Positions 1 to 10,534 of a stretch of DNA of 64,000 bases are shown here, piece after piece; within the stretch, counting starts at the first letter, position 1; every line of letters starts with the position of its first letter. The notes beneath the pieces were generated by a model that did no database searches, was not told where the DNA came from, and saw nothing but the letters and a program-made list of their open reading frames with translations. Origin of the DNA: an uncultured Bacteroides sp. (GTDB taxonomy: Bacteria; Bacteroidota; Bacteroidia; Bacteroidales; Bacteroidaceae); the NCBI RefSeq assembly GCF_937912035.1, contig NZ_CALDPF010000023.1:62001-126000 (forward strand). Reading direction: 5' to 3'. The position numbers were made by a program, and so were the translations under genes.

Positions 1-2500
1 TGTAGATACCAATGGCCTGATAAGCATAGTAAGCACCGATAGGTTCACCGACACGATTTATTGTCTGTCCACTAATTCGTTCATCCAATCCACCCATGTA
101 AAGAATTTCATTTTTCACATGTGAAAGATTAAACCCTGCATACCAATTCCAATCACCTTTACTGTCATTATAATTAACATTCCATTCCCATCCTCTGTTA
201 CGTACAGTACCTACATTTTGATATGGAGCTCCCAATGATCCCAAGAAAATGTTAGGCATAGCCAACTGCATTAGGATATCTGAAGTCTTTTTATCAAACC
301 ACTCAAATGTAGTCTGTATCCTATTATTAAGGAATCCCAAGTCTATTGCAGCATTGATAGTTCTGGTTGTTTCCCATTTTATATTCTCGTTAGCAATAGA
401 AGTTGATACCATACCTGTCTGTGGATCTTTTCCCTGATCAAAGTAATAATTACCGGAAGCACCCAAACTGGACAGATAAGCATAACTACCTATTTCCTGA
501 TTACCCAATTTACCCCATGAGAAACGAAGCTTACCGAATAACCATTGATAGTCTTCCATAAATGATTCATTTGTAAATACCCAACCTGCTGATAAAGACG
601 GGAATGTAGCATATCTGTTACTCTTAGGCATACGAGAAGAACCATCATGACGTATATTCGCTTCAAAAAGATATTTGTCCGCATAACTATAGTTTATGCG
701 TCCGAAAAATGACTGTAATCTATATTCGTTACTATTACCTATTGCCGATGGATTTTTTGATCCTCCATCAAGTTCATAAATATTTTCTGTAGGGAAGCCT
801 TCTTTACCTGCCGTAGTTGTAGAGCGTGAATAACTTAACAATGAGTGACCTGCCAACACATTCAGACTATGCAAACCGAATTTTTTGTTATAAGTCAAGA
901 TGTTTTCATTAGTCCATGTAGTTTCTCTCCAATAATAATCTTCAAGTCTGTTGTTTGCTCCCGGAATTTTCAACTCATTTCCTTCAGCATCATATCTTCC
1001 CAATTCTTTAGGCTTATATGTTTTCACTGCATTCATATTGAAAGAATAGGCCAAACTTGTTTTAAACTGAAGTCCATCAATAATGTCAATTCCTGCGTAT
1101 GCTTTACCGTTAAATCTCCATGTTTCGTCTTTGCGATAACCTTCATTTATAAACTGCATTGGATTTTTCACCATCTCAGCATCTTTCAGAGAACCGTCAA
1201 CATATCCATAATGACCATTAGAATATCTTACAGGAACTGTAGGTCTTGAGAACCACGACAGATAACGCATTACGCTGGTATCTCCACTAGGAGAAACATA
1301 TGCCGGCTGATCTACGTTATTCTTATTGCCCGAAAGATTCAAACCAAAATTAAAAATACCTTGTTTGCTGTCTATATTAGAACGGAAAGCAAACTTTTCT
1401 GCCCCTGTTTTACGCATGATACCTTCCTGGTTTGAATAAGAAATGGATGTCATGTAATGTGTATTTTCGTTACCACCGGACACAGACAAATGATGCTGAT
1501 GCATACCTGCTGTTCTGAATACTTCATCAAGCCAGTTGGTATTTGCATAATGATCCGGATCGGAACCGTCTCTAAGTTTTTGCAAAGCAACATCATCGTA
1601 AGTTCCTGGTTTAACTTCATTCTTCATCAATGCCCAGTTATATGCATCCACATAATTAGGAAGCATAGCTTTCTGGATAGTGTAATTACCAGAATAATTA
1701 ACACTTACTTTACCTGCCTTACCTTTCTTTGTAGTAATAAGTATAACACCGTTAGCAGCACGAACACCATAAATTGCTGCCGATGCGGCATCTTTCAATA
1801 CTGAAATATTTTCAATATCAGCCGAAGGGATATCACTCATTTGCGAAAGGGTACCTTCAACACCATCAATAATAACCATAGGATTATTGTTTCCGAATGT
1901 TCCTACACCACGCACACGGACTTCCATATCCTCCTTACCTGCCTGACCGCCATTCTGACTAATCATCAAACCTGGCATACGTCCCTGCAACAATGAAGCT
2001 GTATTAGATGTTGGAACATCCTGAATATCCTTTGCTGATACAGAAGAAACAGAACCTGTAAGATTAACTTTCTTCTGTGTACCGTAACCTACAACAACCA
2101 CTTCCTCCAATGTCTCTGAATCTTCCAGAAGAGTTAATTTGATTTCTGTTCTTCCATTAGTAGTTATTTCCTGAGTCTTATATCCAATATACGAAACAAC
2201 TAAAACCGCATCTTTCGATGAAAGATTTAGAGAAAATCGGCCATCAAAATCTGTAATTGTACCATTGGTAGTTCCTTTTTCAAGTACATTTACACCAATA
2301 AGGGCTTCACCTCTCTCATCTACTATTGTACCTGTAATGGTAGAATTCTGTTGTGTTACTGAAACAAGATTTAGGTTTTGATCTGTACTTGCCTCCGCAT
2401 AAGCATTTATTGAGACAAGTAAACCTATGGTTACAGGAACTGACTGTAATAAACATCTCCTCCATGGAGAATTCTGTCTGAAAAAAATGTCTTTTTTCAT
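1..2500 (-). CDS. SusC-like TonB-dependent outer-membrane receptor (3' end outside window)
   Basis: This is an outer-membrane glycan importer that would work with a SusD lipoprotein encoded beyond the left edge. The ATG lies at 2498-2500 and the frame stays open to base 1, giving 833 codons. A signal peptide ends near residue 35 (ISNAYA-type end, SINAYA). A carboxypeptidase-regulatory-like beta-sandwich follows at about residues 48-125 (TITGTIVDERGEALIG). Next come the conserved GYGTQKK segment and the plug with SLLQGRMPGL. Near the left edge the frame reads GAYYAYQAIGIY, which in SusC proteins sits roughly 200 residues before the C terminus, so about a fifth is missing. There is no STN domain, unlike the second SusC here, which fits control by the divergent hybrid sensor rather than by an ECF sigma factor. 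The glycan cannot be told from this part. Confidence 0.93.
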   Translation of the reverse strand, partial: MKKDIFFRQNSPWRRCLLQSVPVTIGLLVSINAYAEASTDQNLNLVSVTQQNSTITGTIVDERGEALIGVNVLEKGTTNGTITDFDGRFSLNLSSKDAVLVVSYIGYKTQEITTNGRTEIKLTLLEDSETLEEVVVVGYGTQKKVNLTGSVSSVSAKDIQDVPTSNTASLLQGRMPGLMISQNGGQAGKEDMEVRVRGVGTFGNNNPMVIIDGVEGTLSQMSDIPSADIENISVLKDAASAAIYGVRAANGVILITTKKGKAGKVSVNYSGNYTIQKAMLPNYVDAYNWALMKNEVKPGTYDDVALQKLRDGSDPDHYANTNWLDEVFRTAGMHQHHLSVSGGNENTHYMTSISYSNQEGIMRKTGAEKFAFRSNIDSKQGIFNFGLNLSGNKNNVDQPAYVSPSGDTSVMRYLSWFSRPTVPVRYSNGHYGYVDGSLKDAEMVKNPMQFINEGYRKDETWRFNGKAYAGIDIIDGLQFKTSLAYSFNMNAVKTYKPKELGRYDAEGNELKIPGANNRLEDYYWRETTWTNENILTYNKKFGLHSLNVLAGHSLLSYSRSTTTAGKEGFPTENIYELDGGSKNPSAIGNSNEYRLQSFFGRINYSYADKYLFEANIRHDGSSRMPKSNRYATFPSLSAGWVFTNESFMEDYQWLFGKLRFSWGKLGNQEIGSYAYLSSLGASGNYYFDQGKDPQTGMVSTSIANENIKWETTRTINAAIDLGFLNNRIQTTFEWFDKKTSDILMQLAMPNIFLGSLGAPYQNVGTVRNRGWEWNVNYNDSKGDWNWYAGFNLSHVKNEILYMGGLDERISGQTINRVGEPIGAYYAYQAIGIY

Positions 2501-2588
2501 AGGTTTTTGTTTTAAGTTAACTATTCAATAAAATTGAGTTTAAAAAAAATACTGTATTGATTATTTTCCTTTTGCATTTTTCACATTG

Positions 2589-2596
2589 CAAAACTA
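2589..2596 (-). promoter_or_regulatory. Candidate -7 element for the left SusC gene
   Basis: The minus strand reads TAGTTTTG, matching the Bacteroidetes -7 consensus TAnnTTTG. I see no TTTG at the expected -33 distance, as is common for activator-dependent promoters. Transcription would start near 2582 and leave a leader of about 80 bases. The rest of 2501-2803 is AT-rich with no other clear signal. It must also hold the promoter of the divergent sensor gene, for which I found no good match. Confidence 0.45.
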
Positions 2597-2803
2597 TATA
2601 ATTGACTGTTCCATAACTTTAAAAAAATGACTTTAGATTTTAAAAAATCGACATAAATATGTGATTTTCAATATTGTTATAGTATTTCTTGTATTTTTTG
2701 AAAATACATAATAAGAAAAATCCATTTTAAGATTAAACATTAAAGGTATTATATATTGAAGTATTATTATTACATTTGTAAAAACAAACCTCAAAAATCC
2801 AAT

Positions 2804-5800
2804 ATGAGAATCTCACGGATAATATTATTTATAATAATAATTGGGGGCTCATTGCTCCATATCAACAAACTTTATGCAGACTATTCATATAGCCAGATAT
2901 ATTTACCGTCTGATGTTCCTTCAGTTGTTCATTGTATTTTTAAAGACAAGTATGGATTTATATGGATGGGTACCAGAGCCGGATTATTCAGATATGATGG
3001 TCAAAATATAAAAGATTATAATAAAGATAAGAATTCCCCTTTGGGAAGTTATATCTATAAAATATTTCAGGATGACAACGAACATTTATGGGTACTTACC
3101 AACAAAGGTATTTGTATATACGACTATTCAATAAATGGTTTCAGCCTAATAAAAAATGACAATGATATACCTCTCATCGCTTTAAGTGCTATCGTCCATA
3201 AGGGAAAGATTATACTTGGAGGGAAAAATACTATTTATAGTTACGACATATACAAAAAACAAATAAGCCCAATTATATCATTCAATGAATCAAATGATTA
3301 TAATGTATCAAATATGATTCTTTCAGGAACAGATACACTTATTTGCAGCGACAGATGGTATGGAATGAGAATTGTTGACCTAAAATCAAAAAAATCATAC
3401 ACAGCTTTTCCAGAATGCGGAAATGATATAATATGCACATATCAAGACAATGAAGGCAAAATATGGATTTCTTCGTATAACCAAGGAGTACGCTGCTATG
3501 ACAAGAGACTCAAATTTCTTAATTACTATTCAAAAAAGAATTCTGAAATAAGCAGTGATATTGTCTTGAGTATTATCGAGCATAAAGGAGAAATATGGTT
3601 TGGTTCTGATGGTGATGGAATATCTGTACTCAATCAGGAAACAGGTGTTTTTAGAATTCTGAAACATATTCCTAGCGAAAACAATTATTCTTTACCTTCA
3701 AATTCTATAATATGCTTGTATGAAGATTATTATGGCAATGTATGGATAGGCAGTATTTATTACGGAGCTATATGTATGCATGAAGTTTCGATGAGAACAT
3801 ATAAAGATGTTCTGTTTGGTGACAATAGCGGACTGACACATTGCACCGCACTATATTTGTTCAAAGGAGAAAATGACAAACTCTGGATAGGTACAAACGG
3901 TGGAGGATTAAATATGTATAATCTTAAGGATGAAAAATTTTCTCATTTTCCAACTACTATAGGTGACAAAGTAACTTCTATCTGCGATTTCGGAAAGAAT
4001 AAGCTTCTTATATTTAATTTCGCCCAGGGAATTTTTGTTTTTGATACAGTAACAGGAACAAAAAAGCCTTTTATACTTATAGATAAAAAAACTAACGAAG
4101 AACTTTGTAACCACGGTAATTCCGTTTTCATATATAGAAATACTCCTAAATCTATATTGTTCCTTGCGAATTTTGTATATTGGTATGACGAAAAAACCGG
4201 AACATTCGATACTATTAAAGAAAAAAATAATGTTGAGCTAGGTATCGGTTCACTGGTTGCAATAGGGAATGACTCAACCTATACATATATTAATGATATA
4301 AATAATGTTTACAGACTGGATAACAGAACCAAAACATTGGAAATGATTTTCAAAGTTTCCAACGACGCTTCAATTACATCTGTAAGTTTGGACAATTCCG
4401 GAATTATTTGGGTTGGAACAGATAAAGGGTTAATCAGATACGACAACAAGAGTCATAAACACGAGTGGGTAAAAACAGAGCTTTTCAATCGTGTATCATC
4501 TGTGGTATGTGTAAACAATAAAGTATTGGTAGGAGCCGAATCCATGCTTTTCTGTTGGGATGTTGACAAACAGAAGTTTTTGTTTTACGGAGAATCTGAC
4601 GGCGTGATGCCTAATGAATATATGCCTAGCTCGAAACTCGTAAATTCAGACGGACGGATTTTTATGGGCGGAGTAAGAGGATTATTAAAAATAGACAAAC
4701 TATTGGATTACGAAAGTACCTCTGCACTTTCTCTGAATCTTTCTGAAATAGAGCTTAACGGCATGAAAACTTTTTTTTCTACCGATGGTCAAATACCGGA
4801 ACTGAAGATGTCTGAATCAGGTAGTTTGATTATAAGGGTATTTGCTAACGGTGAAGATATATTCAGAAAAAAAATGTATAAATTTCAAATATATGGACCT
4901 GATACAAAAAAAAATATCGAAACATACAGATCAGAACTTGCATTGCATTCATTGTCTGCTGGTAAATACCGGATATTAGCCTCGTGCAATACAAAAGATG
5001 GTAACCAAACTGACGAAAAATGTATTCTCACACTTAAGGTCATTCCACCATGGTATAAAACCAAATGGTTTTTCCTGTCATGCATTCTGTTTTTGGTATT
5101 AGTATTCATTTACATAAACATATTGATAGTCAGAAAAAAGACAGAAAAACACAATCTTATTATCAAAGAGCGTGAAAAACAAATGTATGAGGATAAAATC
5201 CGTTTCCTTATAAATATAAGCCATGAACTAAGAACTCCTCTTACATTAATCCATGCACCATTACAAAGAATCTTGAAAACTTTGGATATGGACAACCCAT
5301 TATTACTTCCTCTTAAAGGTATCTACAGACAGACTCAACGCATGAAGAATCTTATCAATATGGTACTTGACGTCAGGAAAATGGAAGTTGGCAACGGAAA
5401 ACTCAATTTAAGTATAACTGATGTAAACGAATATGTAAAATACATAGGTCAGGATTTCATTGAAGAAGCAAAAGCCATTGGAGGAGATGTTATGTTTAAG
5501 CTAGATAATTCTGTAGGTAAAATAGAAGTGGATAAACAGAAATTTGACAGTATACTTACAAACCTACTAATCAATGCTCTGAAACATTCTCTCAGTGGTG
5601 GTAATATAACTATATCTACAGAAAATATTATTAAAAGTGATTCCGTAAAAATATCAGTATCCGATCAGGGACATGGACTTAAAGAAACAGATCCATCCAT
5701 GCTGTTCAGACGATTTTATCAAGGAGCCGGCGAAGAGACCGGAACCGGAATAGGATTGTCATACTCAAAAATCCTGGTTGAAATGCATGGAGGAAAAATT

Positions 5801-6748
5801 GGAGCATACAACAATGAGGATGAAGGTGCAACATTCTTTTTCGAGCTTCCAAGGAAACATGATAACACTAGGGCTTACGAGCCTAAACAGTATATGAATG
5901 AACTGATATTCGACTTTAACGGAGATGATAAATCAGAAGGAACAAAACTTACTGACATGGATACATTGTCTTATACTGTTATGATAGTAGATGATAATGC
6001 CGACTTGAGAAGTTTCCTAAAATCTGTACTGAAAGGGTATTTCAAAAAAGTCATTACTGCTTCCGAAGGTGAAGAAGCCCTATTACTTATAAAAAGCCAT
6101 TTACCGGATATCGTAATAAGCGACGTTATGATGCCAGGTATGAACGGTTATCAGTTATGCAAATCAATTAAACAGGATTTTTCAATAAGCCATCTTCCTG
6201 TAATTCTATTGACTGCAAAAGACGATGAAGAAAGTAGGCTTAATGGATATAAAAATGGAGCTGACGATTATATCCTAAAACCATTTGATGTTGATATGCT
6301 TTTGGAAGTAATAAAAAACAGATTAAGAAATAGAGACATTGCACGTAAAGCCTATTCAGATACAGGAAAGCTGCCTACAGCCGAGTCTACCACATTCAGC
6401 CAAATTGATGAATCGTTTATAATTAAAATGAATTCAATTATAAATAATAATATAAGTAATCCGGAGTTGGGAGTACAAACTATCTGTAATGAACTTGGAA
6501 TGAGTAGAACTTCAGTATACAGCAAACTGAAAAACCTCACTAATATGGGCATAAACGATTATATAAGTAAGGTCAGAATGGAAAAAGCAATAGAATTGCT
6601 TCAGAATACAAATATGTCGTTTGTAGAAATAGCTGTAAATGTAGGATTTACATCACAAAGTTATTTCAGCACAGCGTTCAAGCAATATACAGGGAAAACA
6701 CCTACTGCATATAAAAAAGAGATGAAGAACATGACAAATAATTCTTAA
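2804..6748 (+). CDS. Hybrid two-component system sensor/regulator (HTCS)
   Basis: This single protein senses a periplasmic oligosaccharide and acts as its own transcription factor. I chose ATG 2804 (1314 aa) over a TTG 48 bases upstream because it places a signal sequence (MRISRIILFIIIIGGSLL) at the N terminus. Residues about 30-650 form repeated propeller blades of the Reg_prop type (FIWMGTRAGLFRYD, KIWISSYNQGVRCYD, IIWVGTDKGLIRYD). A Y_Y_Y-like sandwich leads to a membrane helix near 755-775. The histidine kinase follows, with phosphoacceptor His807 in NISHELRTPLTL and an ATPase with GTGIGLSYSK. A receiver has Asp1107 in ISDVMMPG. The last 100 residues are an AraC-type DNA-binding domain ending AFKQYTGKTPTAYKKE. 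All phosphorelay residues are present. It is divergent from the left SusC gene, its likely target. Confidence 0.96.
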   Translation: MRISRIILFIIIIGGSLLHINKLYADYSYSQIYLPSDVPSVVHCIFKDKYGFIWMGTRAGLFRYDGQNIKDYNKDKNSPLGSYIYKIFQDDNEHLWVLTNKGICIYDYSINGFSLIKNDNDIPLIALSAIVHKGKIILGGKNTIYSYDIYKKQISPIISFNESNDYNVSNMILSGTDTLICSDRWYGMRIVDLKSKKSYTAFPECGNDIICTYQDNEGKIWISSYNQGVRCYDKRLKFLNYYSKKNSEISSDIVLSIIEHKGEIWFGSDGDGISVLNQETGVFRILKHIPSENNYSLPSNSIICLYEDYYGNVWIGSIYYGAICMHEVSMRTYKDVLFGDNSGLTHCTALYLFKGENDKLWIGTNGGGLNMYNLKDEKFSHFPTTIGDKVTSICDFGKNKLLIFNFAQGIFVFDTVTGTKKPFILIDKKTNEELCNHGNSVFIYRNTPKSILFLANFVYWYDEKTGTFDTIKEKNNVELGIGSLVAIGNDSTYTYINDINNVYRLDNRTKTLEMIFKVSNDASITSVSLDNSGIIWVGTDKGLIRYDNKSHKHEWVKTELFNRVSSVVCVNNKVLVGAESMLFCWDVDKQKFLFYGESDGVMPNEYMPSSKLVNSDGRIFMGGVRGLLKIDKLLDYESTSALSLNLSEIELNGMKTFFSTDGQIPELKMSESGSLIIRVFANGEDIFRKKMYKFQIYGPDTKKNIETYRSELALHSLSAGKYRILASCNTKDGNQTDEKCILTLKVIPPWYKTKWFFLSCILFLVLVFIYINILIVRKKTEKHNLIIKEREKQMYEDKIRFLINISHELRTPLTLIHAPLQRILKTLDMDNPLLLPLKGIYRQTQRMKNLINMVLDVRKMEVGNGKLNLSITDVNEYVKYIGQDFIEEAKAIGGDVMFKLDNSVGKIEVDKQKFDSILTNLLINALKHSLSGGNITISTENIIKSDSVKISVSDQGHGLKETDPSMLFRRFYQGAGEETGTGIGLSYSKILVEMHGGKIGAYNNEDEGATFFFELPRKHDNTRAYEPKQYMNELIFDFNGDDKSEGTKLTDMDTLSYTVMIVDDNADLRSFLKSVLKGYFKKVITASEGEEALLLIKSHLPDIVISDVMMPGMNGYQLCKSIKQDFSISHLPVILLTAKDDEESRLNGYKNGADDYILKPFDVDMLLEVIKNRLRNRDIARKAYSDTGKLPTAESTTFSQIDESFIIKMNSIINNNISNPELGVQTICNELGMSRTSVYSKLKNLTNMGINDYISKVRMEKAIELLQNTNMSFVEIAVNVGFTSQSYFSTAFKQYTGKTPTAYKKEMKNMTNNS

Positions 6749-6752
6749 AAAG

Positions 6753-6793
6753 CAACAGGTCAGGTAAATCCGATTGTTTCACCTGACCTGTTG
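6753..6793. terminator. Bidirectional terminator between HTCS and the ACT-protein gene
   Basis: A perfect 13-bp inverted repeat, CAACAGGTCAGGT and ACCTGACCTGTTG, encloses a 15-base loop. It is followed by TTTT on the plus strand and preceded by AAAAA, which is T-rich on the minus strand. It lies between the ends of two convergent genes and can serve both. Confidence 0.85.
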
Positions 6794-6813
6794 TTTTATG
6801 AATATGATTTTTA

Positions 6814-7230
6814 TTACAAATCCCCTTTCTTGAGTACAGTACAGCCTTTTGCATCAAGCACTGCCAGACATGCCTTGAGGTCGTTAGGCTTGATTACCAC
6901 ATGAGCCTTGTCATTTTGGGCAAAAGCATACATATATTCTATAAAGATTTTTTCTTCTGCCAAATATTCCAAAACTACGGCAAGAGAACCCGGAGTATTG
7001 TCACAAGAGAGACAGATAACTTCGGTTGACATTACGGCAAAGTTCTGCGCACGCAAAACTTCTACAGCCTTATCTACATCAGATACTATAAGACGTAGAA
7101 TTCCGAAATCTGTTGTCTCTGCCATACTGAAAGCATGCATGTTTATGCCATTTTGTCCCAATGTACGGACTACATCATTTATTCTTCCTGTCTTGTTTTC
7201 CAGGAATACTGATAATTGCTTTATGGTCAT
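6814..7230 (-). CDS. Tandem ACT-domain amino-acid-binding protein
   Basis: This small cytoplasmic protein of 138 residues consists almost only of two ACT domains, at about 4-66 (QLSVFLENKTGRINDVVRTL) and 72-132 (ICLSCDNTPGSLAVVLEYL). ACT domains bind amino acids at their interfaces. The protein carries no enzyme domain, so a sensing or regulatory role is likely. It is the last gene of the six-gene aromatic operon, 42 bases after the ligase gene, which suggests that an aromatic amino acid is the ligand. That ligand assignment is inference; the fold call is firm. Confidence 0.88.
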   Translation of the reverse strand: MTIKQLSVFLENKTGRINDVVRTLGQNGINMHAFSMAETTDFGILRLIVSDVDKAVEVLRAQNFAVMSTEVICLSCDNTPGSLAVVLEYLAEEKIFIEYMYAFAQNDKAHVVIKPNDLKACLAVLDAKGCTVLKKGDL

Positions 7231-7272
7231 GTTACTTTAATTAAAAATGAAAAATTAAAAATTAAGAGCGTC

Positions 7273-8574
7273 TCACACCAATTTACGGTTATCTATCACT
7301 CTCTTGGATTTTCCCTGACTGCGAGCTATACTGTTAGGTTCAACCAACTTGACATCAGCACTTATAGAAAGTACACTCTTCAGTTTGTCAGCAAGAGATT
7401 TCTTCAAGGCAAGCATTGCTCCAATATCATCACTGAAGAAGTCGCGACGTACCTCAACCTGTATTTCCAGAGTATCAAGATTGCCTTTACGGTCAACTAT
7501 CAGCATATACTGAGGTTCGAATTCCTTCATTTCGAGGATGACACTTTCCACCTGTGAAGGGAACACATTGATACCACGTATAATGAGCATATCATCGCTT
7601 CGTCCCATGATAGGAGTCATACGCACTGATGTACGTCCACACGGACACGGAGTGTCAATAAGAGATGTCAGGTCTTTAGTACGGTAACGGAGCAATGGCA
7701 TTCCTTCTTTGGTAAGTGTAGTAAAGACGAGTTCACCCTGCTGTCCGTAAGGCAATGGTTGAAGTGTGTTAGGGTCGATTATCTCCGGGAAGAAATGGTC
7801 TTCATTGATGTGTGATCCGTTCTGCTCCTGACATTCGTATGATACACCAGGTCCCATTATTTCGCTCAGGCCATAAATGTTGTAACCTTTCAATCCGAGA
7901 CGGTCTTCTATCTCTTTACGCATATTTTCTGTCCACGGTTCTGCACCGAAAGCACCAATACGGAGTCCAAGATCATTCTTAGTAAGTCCCATCTTCTCCA
8001 TTACTTCTGCCAGATACATGGCATACGACGGTGTACATGCTATACCGGTAATCTTCAGGTCGCGGATAAGACGGATATGTTTTTCTGTGTTACCCGTTGA
8101 AGCCGGTATTACTGTGGCTCCCAGATTTTCTACTCCGTAATGCGCTCCAAGACCACCGGTAAATAGTCCGTAACCGTAACTCACTGAGAATGTATCATCA
8201 CGAGTAACTCCATATGCTGTGAGACATCGTGACATCACTTCCGACCAAATTGCAAGATCCTTACGTGTATAACCCACAATTGTAGGATTACCTGTCGTAC
8301 CTGAAGACGCATGTACACGTACTATCTCCGATGCAGGTGCAGCCTGCAAACCGTAGGGATAGTTATCACGCAAATCCTGTTTGGTAGTGAAAGGAAGTTT
8401 TACTATATCGTCAATACTACGGATATCATCAGGAGACAGGTCCATCTCCTGCATTTTTTTTCTATAAAATGGGACGTTATGATAAACGTATGTCACCAGT
8501 TTCTGAAGTCTTTTCCCCTGCAGCTCGCGCATCTGTTCGCGAGGCATACATTCCTTATTTTCATTCCAAAACAT
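7273..8574 (-). CDS. paaK: Phenylacetate-CoA ligase (AMP-forming)
   Basis: This enzyme would activate phenylacetate or a related arylacetate (such as indoleacetate) with ATP and CoA. The 433-residue length is normal for PaaK. The nucleotide-binding motif is HASSGTTGNPTIVGYT near residue 90 and a second adenylation motif is YGLSEIMGPG near 240. The C-terminal lid domain contains GRSDDMLIIRGINVFPSQ. In anaerobes this enzyme can run beside an indolepyruvate:ferredoxin oxidoreductase. It may form the aryl-CoA for reductive carboxylation to the arylpyruvate, or recover ATP from the aryl-CoA when aromatic amino acids are oxidised. Its place between the aminotransferase and ACT genes fits either direction. 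Confidence 0.93.
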   Translation of the reverse strand: MFWNENKECMPREQMRELQGKRLQKLVTYVYHNVPFYRKKMQEMDLSPDDIRSIDDIVKLPFTTKQDLRDNYPYGLQAAPASEIVRVHASSGTTGNPTIVGYTRKDLAIWSEVMSRCLTAYGVTRDDTFSVSYGYGLFTGGLGAHYGVENLGATVIPASTGNTEKHIRLIRDLKITGIACTPSYAMYLAEVMEKMGLTKNDLGLRIGAFGAEPWTENMRKEIEDRLGLKGYNIYGLSEIMGPGVSYECQEQNGSHINEDHFFPEIIDPNTLQPLPYGQQGELVFTTLTKEGMPLLRYRTKDLTSLIDTPCPCGRTSVRMTPIMGRSDDMLIIRGINVFPSQVESVILEMKEFEPQYMLIVDRKGNLDTLEIQVEVRRDFFSDDIGAMLALKKSLADKLKSVLSISADVKLVEPNSIARSQGKSKRVIDNRKLV

Positions 8575-8616
8575 GGGTATTATCTTTAATCGTTAATGTT
8601 ATATTTGCAATTGTAA

Positions 8617-9930
8617 TTATATAGGATGATCTGCCTTAAAGGCTTTCATTCGTTCTTCAAGAACAGGATAAAGTTCTTCCCTCATACGTGATGTACATGC
8701 ACGTACTCCCTGCTGATCGCTTCCTGTAGTGGAAAGTGAGATACTGCTGACACCATAGTACATAAGTTCTTCTAGCAACTCTCCACCTGTCATTCCGGGA
8801 TACCCCAATGTGAAGAAGAAACCGTCGCCTACCTTCTGGCGTACATCATAATCATAAACGATACTGAATCCGTTGTCGGTAAATATCTGTTTCATCCGGC
8901 GTGCACGACGCTCGTACTCACGTGTATCCTCTACGAAATCTATCACTCCTTCCACCGATTTGTTCAACATCTCTGCCATGGCATACTGTGTTGTGGCAGT
9001 ACATCCTGAAGTTATCATATACATGATGGATGCAATGAATGTAGGTCCGAATATTCCTGAATCCTCATATCGTTGCGCTAGTGCGGGATACTGCTTGTCG
9101 AAAAGTTTGTCAGAAATACATGCCAGTGCAATACGCTGTCCGGCATAACTGAAAATCTTCGAAGCAGAAAGCATAAGGATATAATTGTCGGTATATCTTG
9201 CCACTGTAGGCACATATGGTTCCTGATACGGACGACCAAACGGGCTACGGAAGTCCATACAAAAATATGCCTGGTCTTCCATAACAATTGTGTCATACTT
9301 AGTGGCAAGTTCGCCTATTATCTTCAATTCATCCTCATCCAGACAGAACCATGCAGGATTATTCGGATTGGAATATACTATTGCAGCAATATCACCGTCC
9401 GTCATCATGCTTTCCAGTTTAGCACGGAGAGCCTCACCACGGTAATTGTATATATCAAAGAGTTTCCATTTGATACCGAGAATACGCAATTGCGATTTCT
9501 GGATAGGAAAGCCAGGGTCAATGAACAGAACCTTGTTTTTTCCCGGAATACGCTGTGTGCATGCAATGAATGCTCCGAACGATGCAGCCACAGAACCTGT
9601 TGTAGGCAGACATGCACGTGGCGAAATATCTATATTTATAAATGCCTTTACAAAACGAGATGCCGCATCCTTAAGCTCCTGAACTCCGGCTGCAGCGGGA
9701 TACTGTGCGCCCAATCCTTTGTCGAGAGCAGCCTTTTCGGCTTCAATTCCTATCTTGTTGGCAGGCAACCCCGGAGAACCCTGGTCCATACGGATGAAAG
9801 GTATGCCCGTAAGCTGTTCCAAACGTGATGCCACAAGCAGTACATCGCCTATGGTGGCATTGCGTAGGTCGGCAACCTTCATCTCTTTTACAACCTGCTC
9901 TACCAATTCTTTACTGAAGACTTTACTCAT
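8617..9930 (-). CDS. PLP-dependent aminotransferase, class I/II
   Basis: This is a fold-type I aminotransferase of 437 residues. The PLP lysine lies in SASKIFSYAGQRIALA, the substrate-binding motif is YSNPNNPAW, and the ring-stacking/aspartate segment is MEDQAYFCMDFR. The operon encodes an arylpyruvate oxidoreductase just upstream and an arylacetate-CoA ligase just downstream, so the likely reaction is transamination between an arylpyruvate and phenylalanine, tyrosine or tryptophan. The protein also resembles enzymes annotated as valine-pyruvate aminotransferase, so sequence alone does not prove substrate choice. It is separated from iorB by 22 bases. Confidence 0.87.
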   Translation of the reverse strand: MSKVFSKELVEQVVKEMKVADLRNATIGDVLLVASRLEQLTGIPFIRMDQGSPGLPANKIGIEAEKAALDKGLGAQYPAAAGVQELKDAASRFVKAFINIDISPRACLPTTGSVAASFGAFIACTQRIPGKNKVLFIDPGFPIQKSQLRILGIKWKLFDIYNYRGEALRAKLESMMTDGDIAAIVYSNPNNPAWFCLDEDELKIIGELATKYDTIVMEDQAYFCMDFRSPFGRPYQEPYVPTVARYTDNYILMLSASKIFSYAGQRIALACISDKLFDKQYPALAQRYEDSGIFGPTFIASIMYMITSGCTATTQYAMAEMLNKSVEGVIDFVEDTREYERRARRMKQIFTDNGFSIVYDYDVRQKVGDGFFFTLGYPGMTGGELLEELMYYGVSSISLSTTGSDQQGVRACTSRMREELYPVLEERMKAFKADHPI

Positions 9931-9952
9931 AATAGTTTTTGTCTTAAATTAT

Positions 9953-10534
9953 TCATTTGGAAGCTGCAGCCTCATAACCTATATTAAAAGCACGATGGTT
10001 CATTTCGACTACAGCCTCACCCTTAGATCCGAATATTCGTTCTATACTGTCATAAAGAGTTTTCTTATCCAAAATCTTAAAACAGGCAGCTGCTGCACCT
10101 AAAAGAATCACGTTTCCGCATTTAGGCATATTATTTTCTTTGGCTATAGCATCAATATCAAGCGAAACCACATTGGGTAACGAATTAAGTTCTGCCATTA
10201 CAGCCTCAATCTCCGGATAGTTAGGAATATTCTTGAACGGAGTGGAAGATGTTATAATCCATCCGTCCTTTGACAGATACGGCAAATAACGAAGTGCTTC
10301 CATAGGTTCAAGCGAAATAATCATATCTGCTCCTCCAAGAGGAATAAGGTCGGAAGCAATAGGTTTGTCCGAAAGACGAAGATTTGACTGAACATCACCA
10401 CCGCGCTGGCTCATACCGTGAACCTCAGCCTGCTTCAGATTCAGTCCGCTGCGTGTGGCAGCCTCGCCTATTATGGTTGCGATGGAGAGGATACCTTGTC
10501 CTCCCACACCGGAAAGAATTATATCTGTTTTCAT
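9953..10534 (-). CDS. iorB: Indolepyruvate:ferredoxin oxidoreductase, beta subunit
   Basis: This is the gamma-type subunit of a two-subunit 2-oxoacid:ferredoxin oxidoreductase, which pairs with IorA to interconvert arylpyruvate and aryl-CoA plus CO2. The glycine-rich start GVGGQGILSIATIIGEAA and the QAEVHGMSQRGGDV motif are diagnostic of the family. The 193-residue length is usual. Its start overlaps the iorA stop by four bases, indicating translational coupling. Confidence 0.93.
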   Translation of the reverse strand: MKTDIILSGVGGQGILSIATIIGEAATRSGLNLKQAEVHGMSQRGGDVQSNLRLSDKPIASDLIPLGGADMIISLEPMEALRYLPYLSKDGWIITSSTPFKNIPNYPEIEAVMAELNSLPNVVSLDIDAIAKENNMPKCGNVILLGAAAACFKILDKKTLYDSIERIFGSKGEAVVEMNHRAFNIGYEAAASK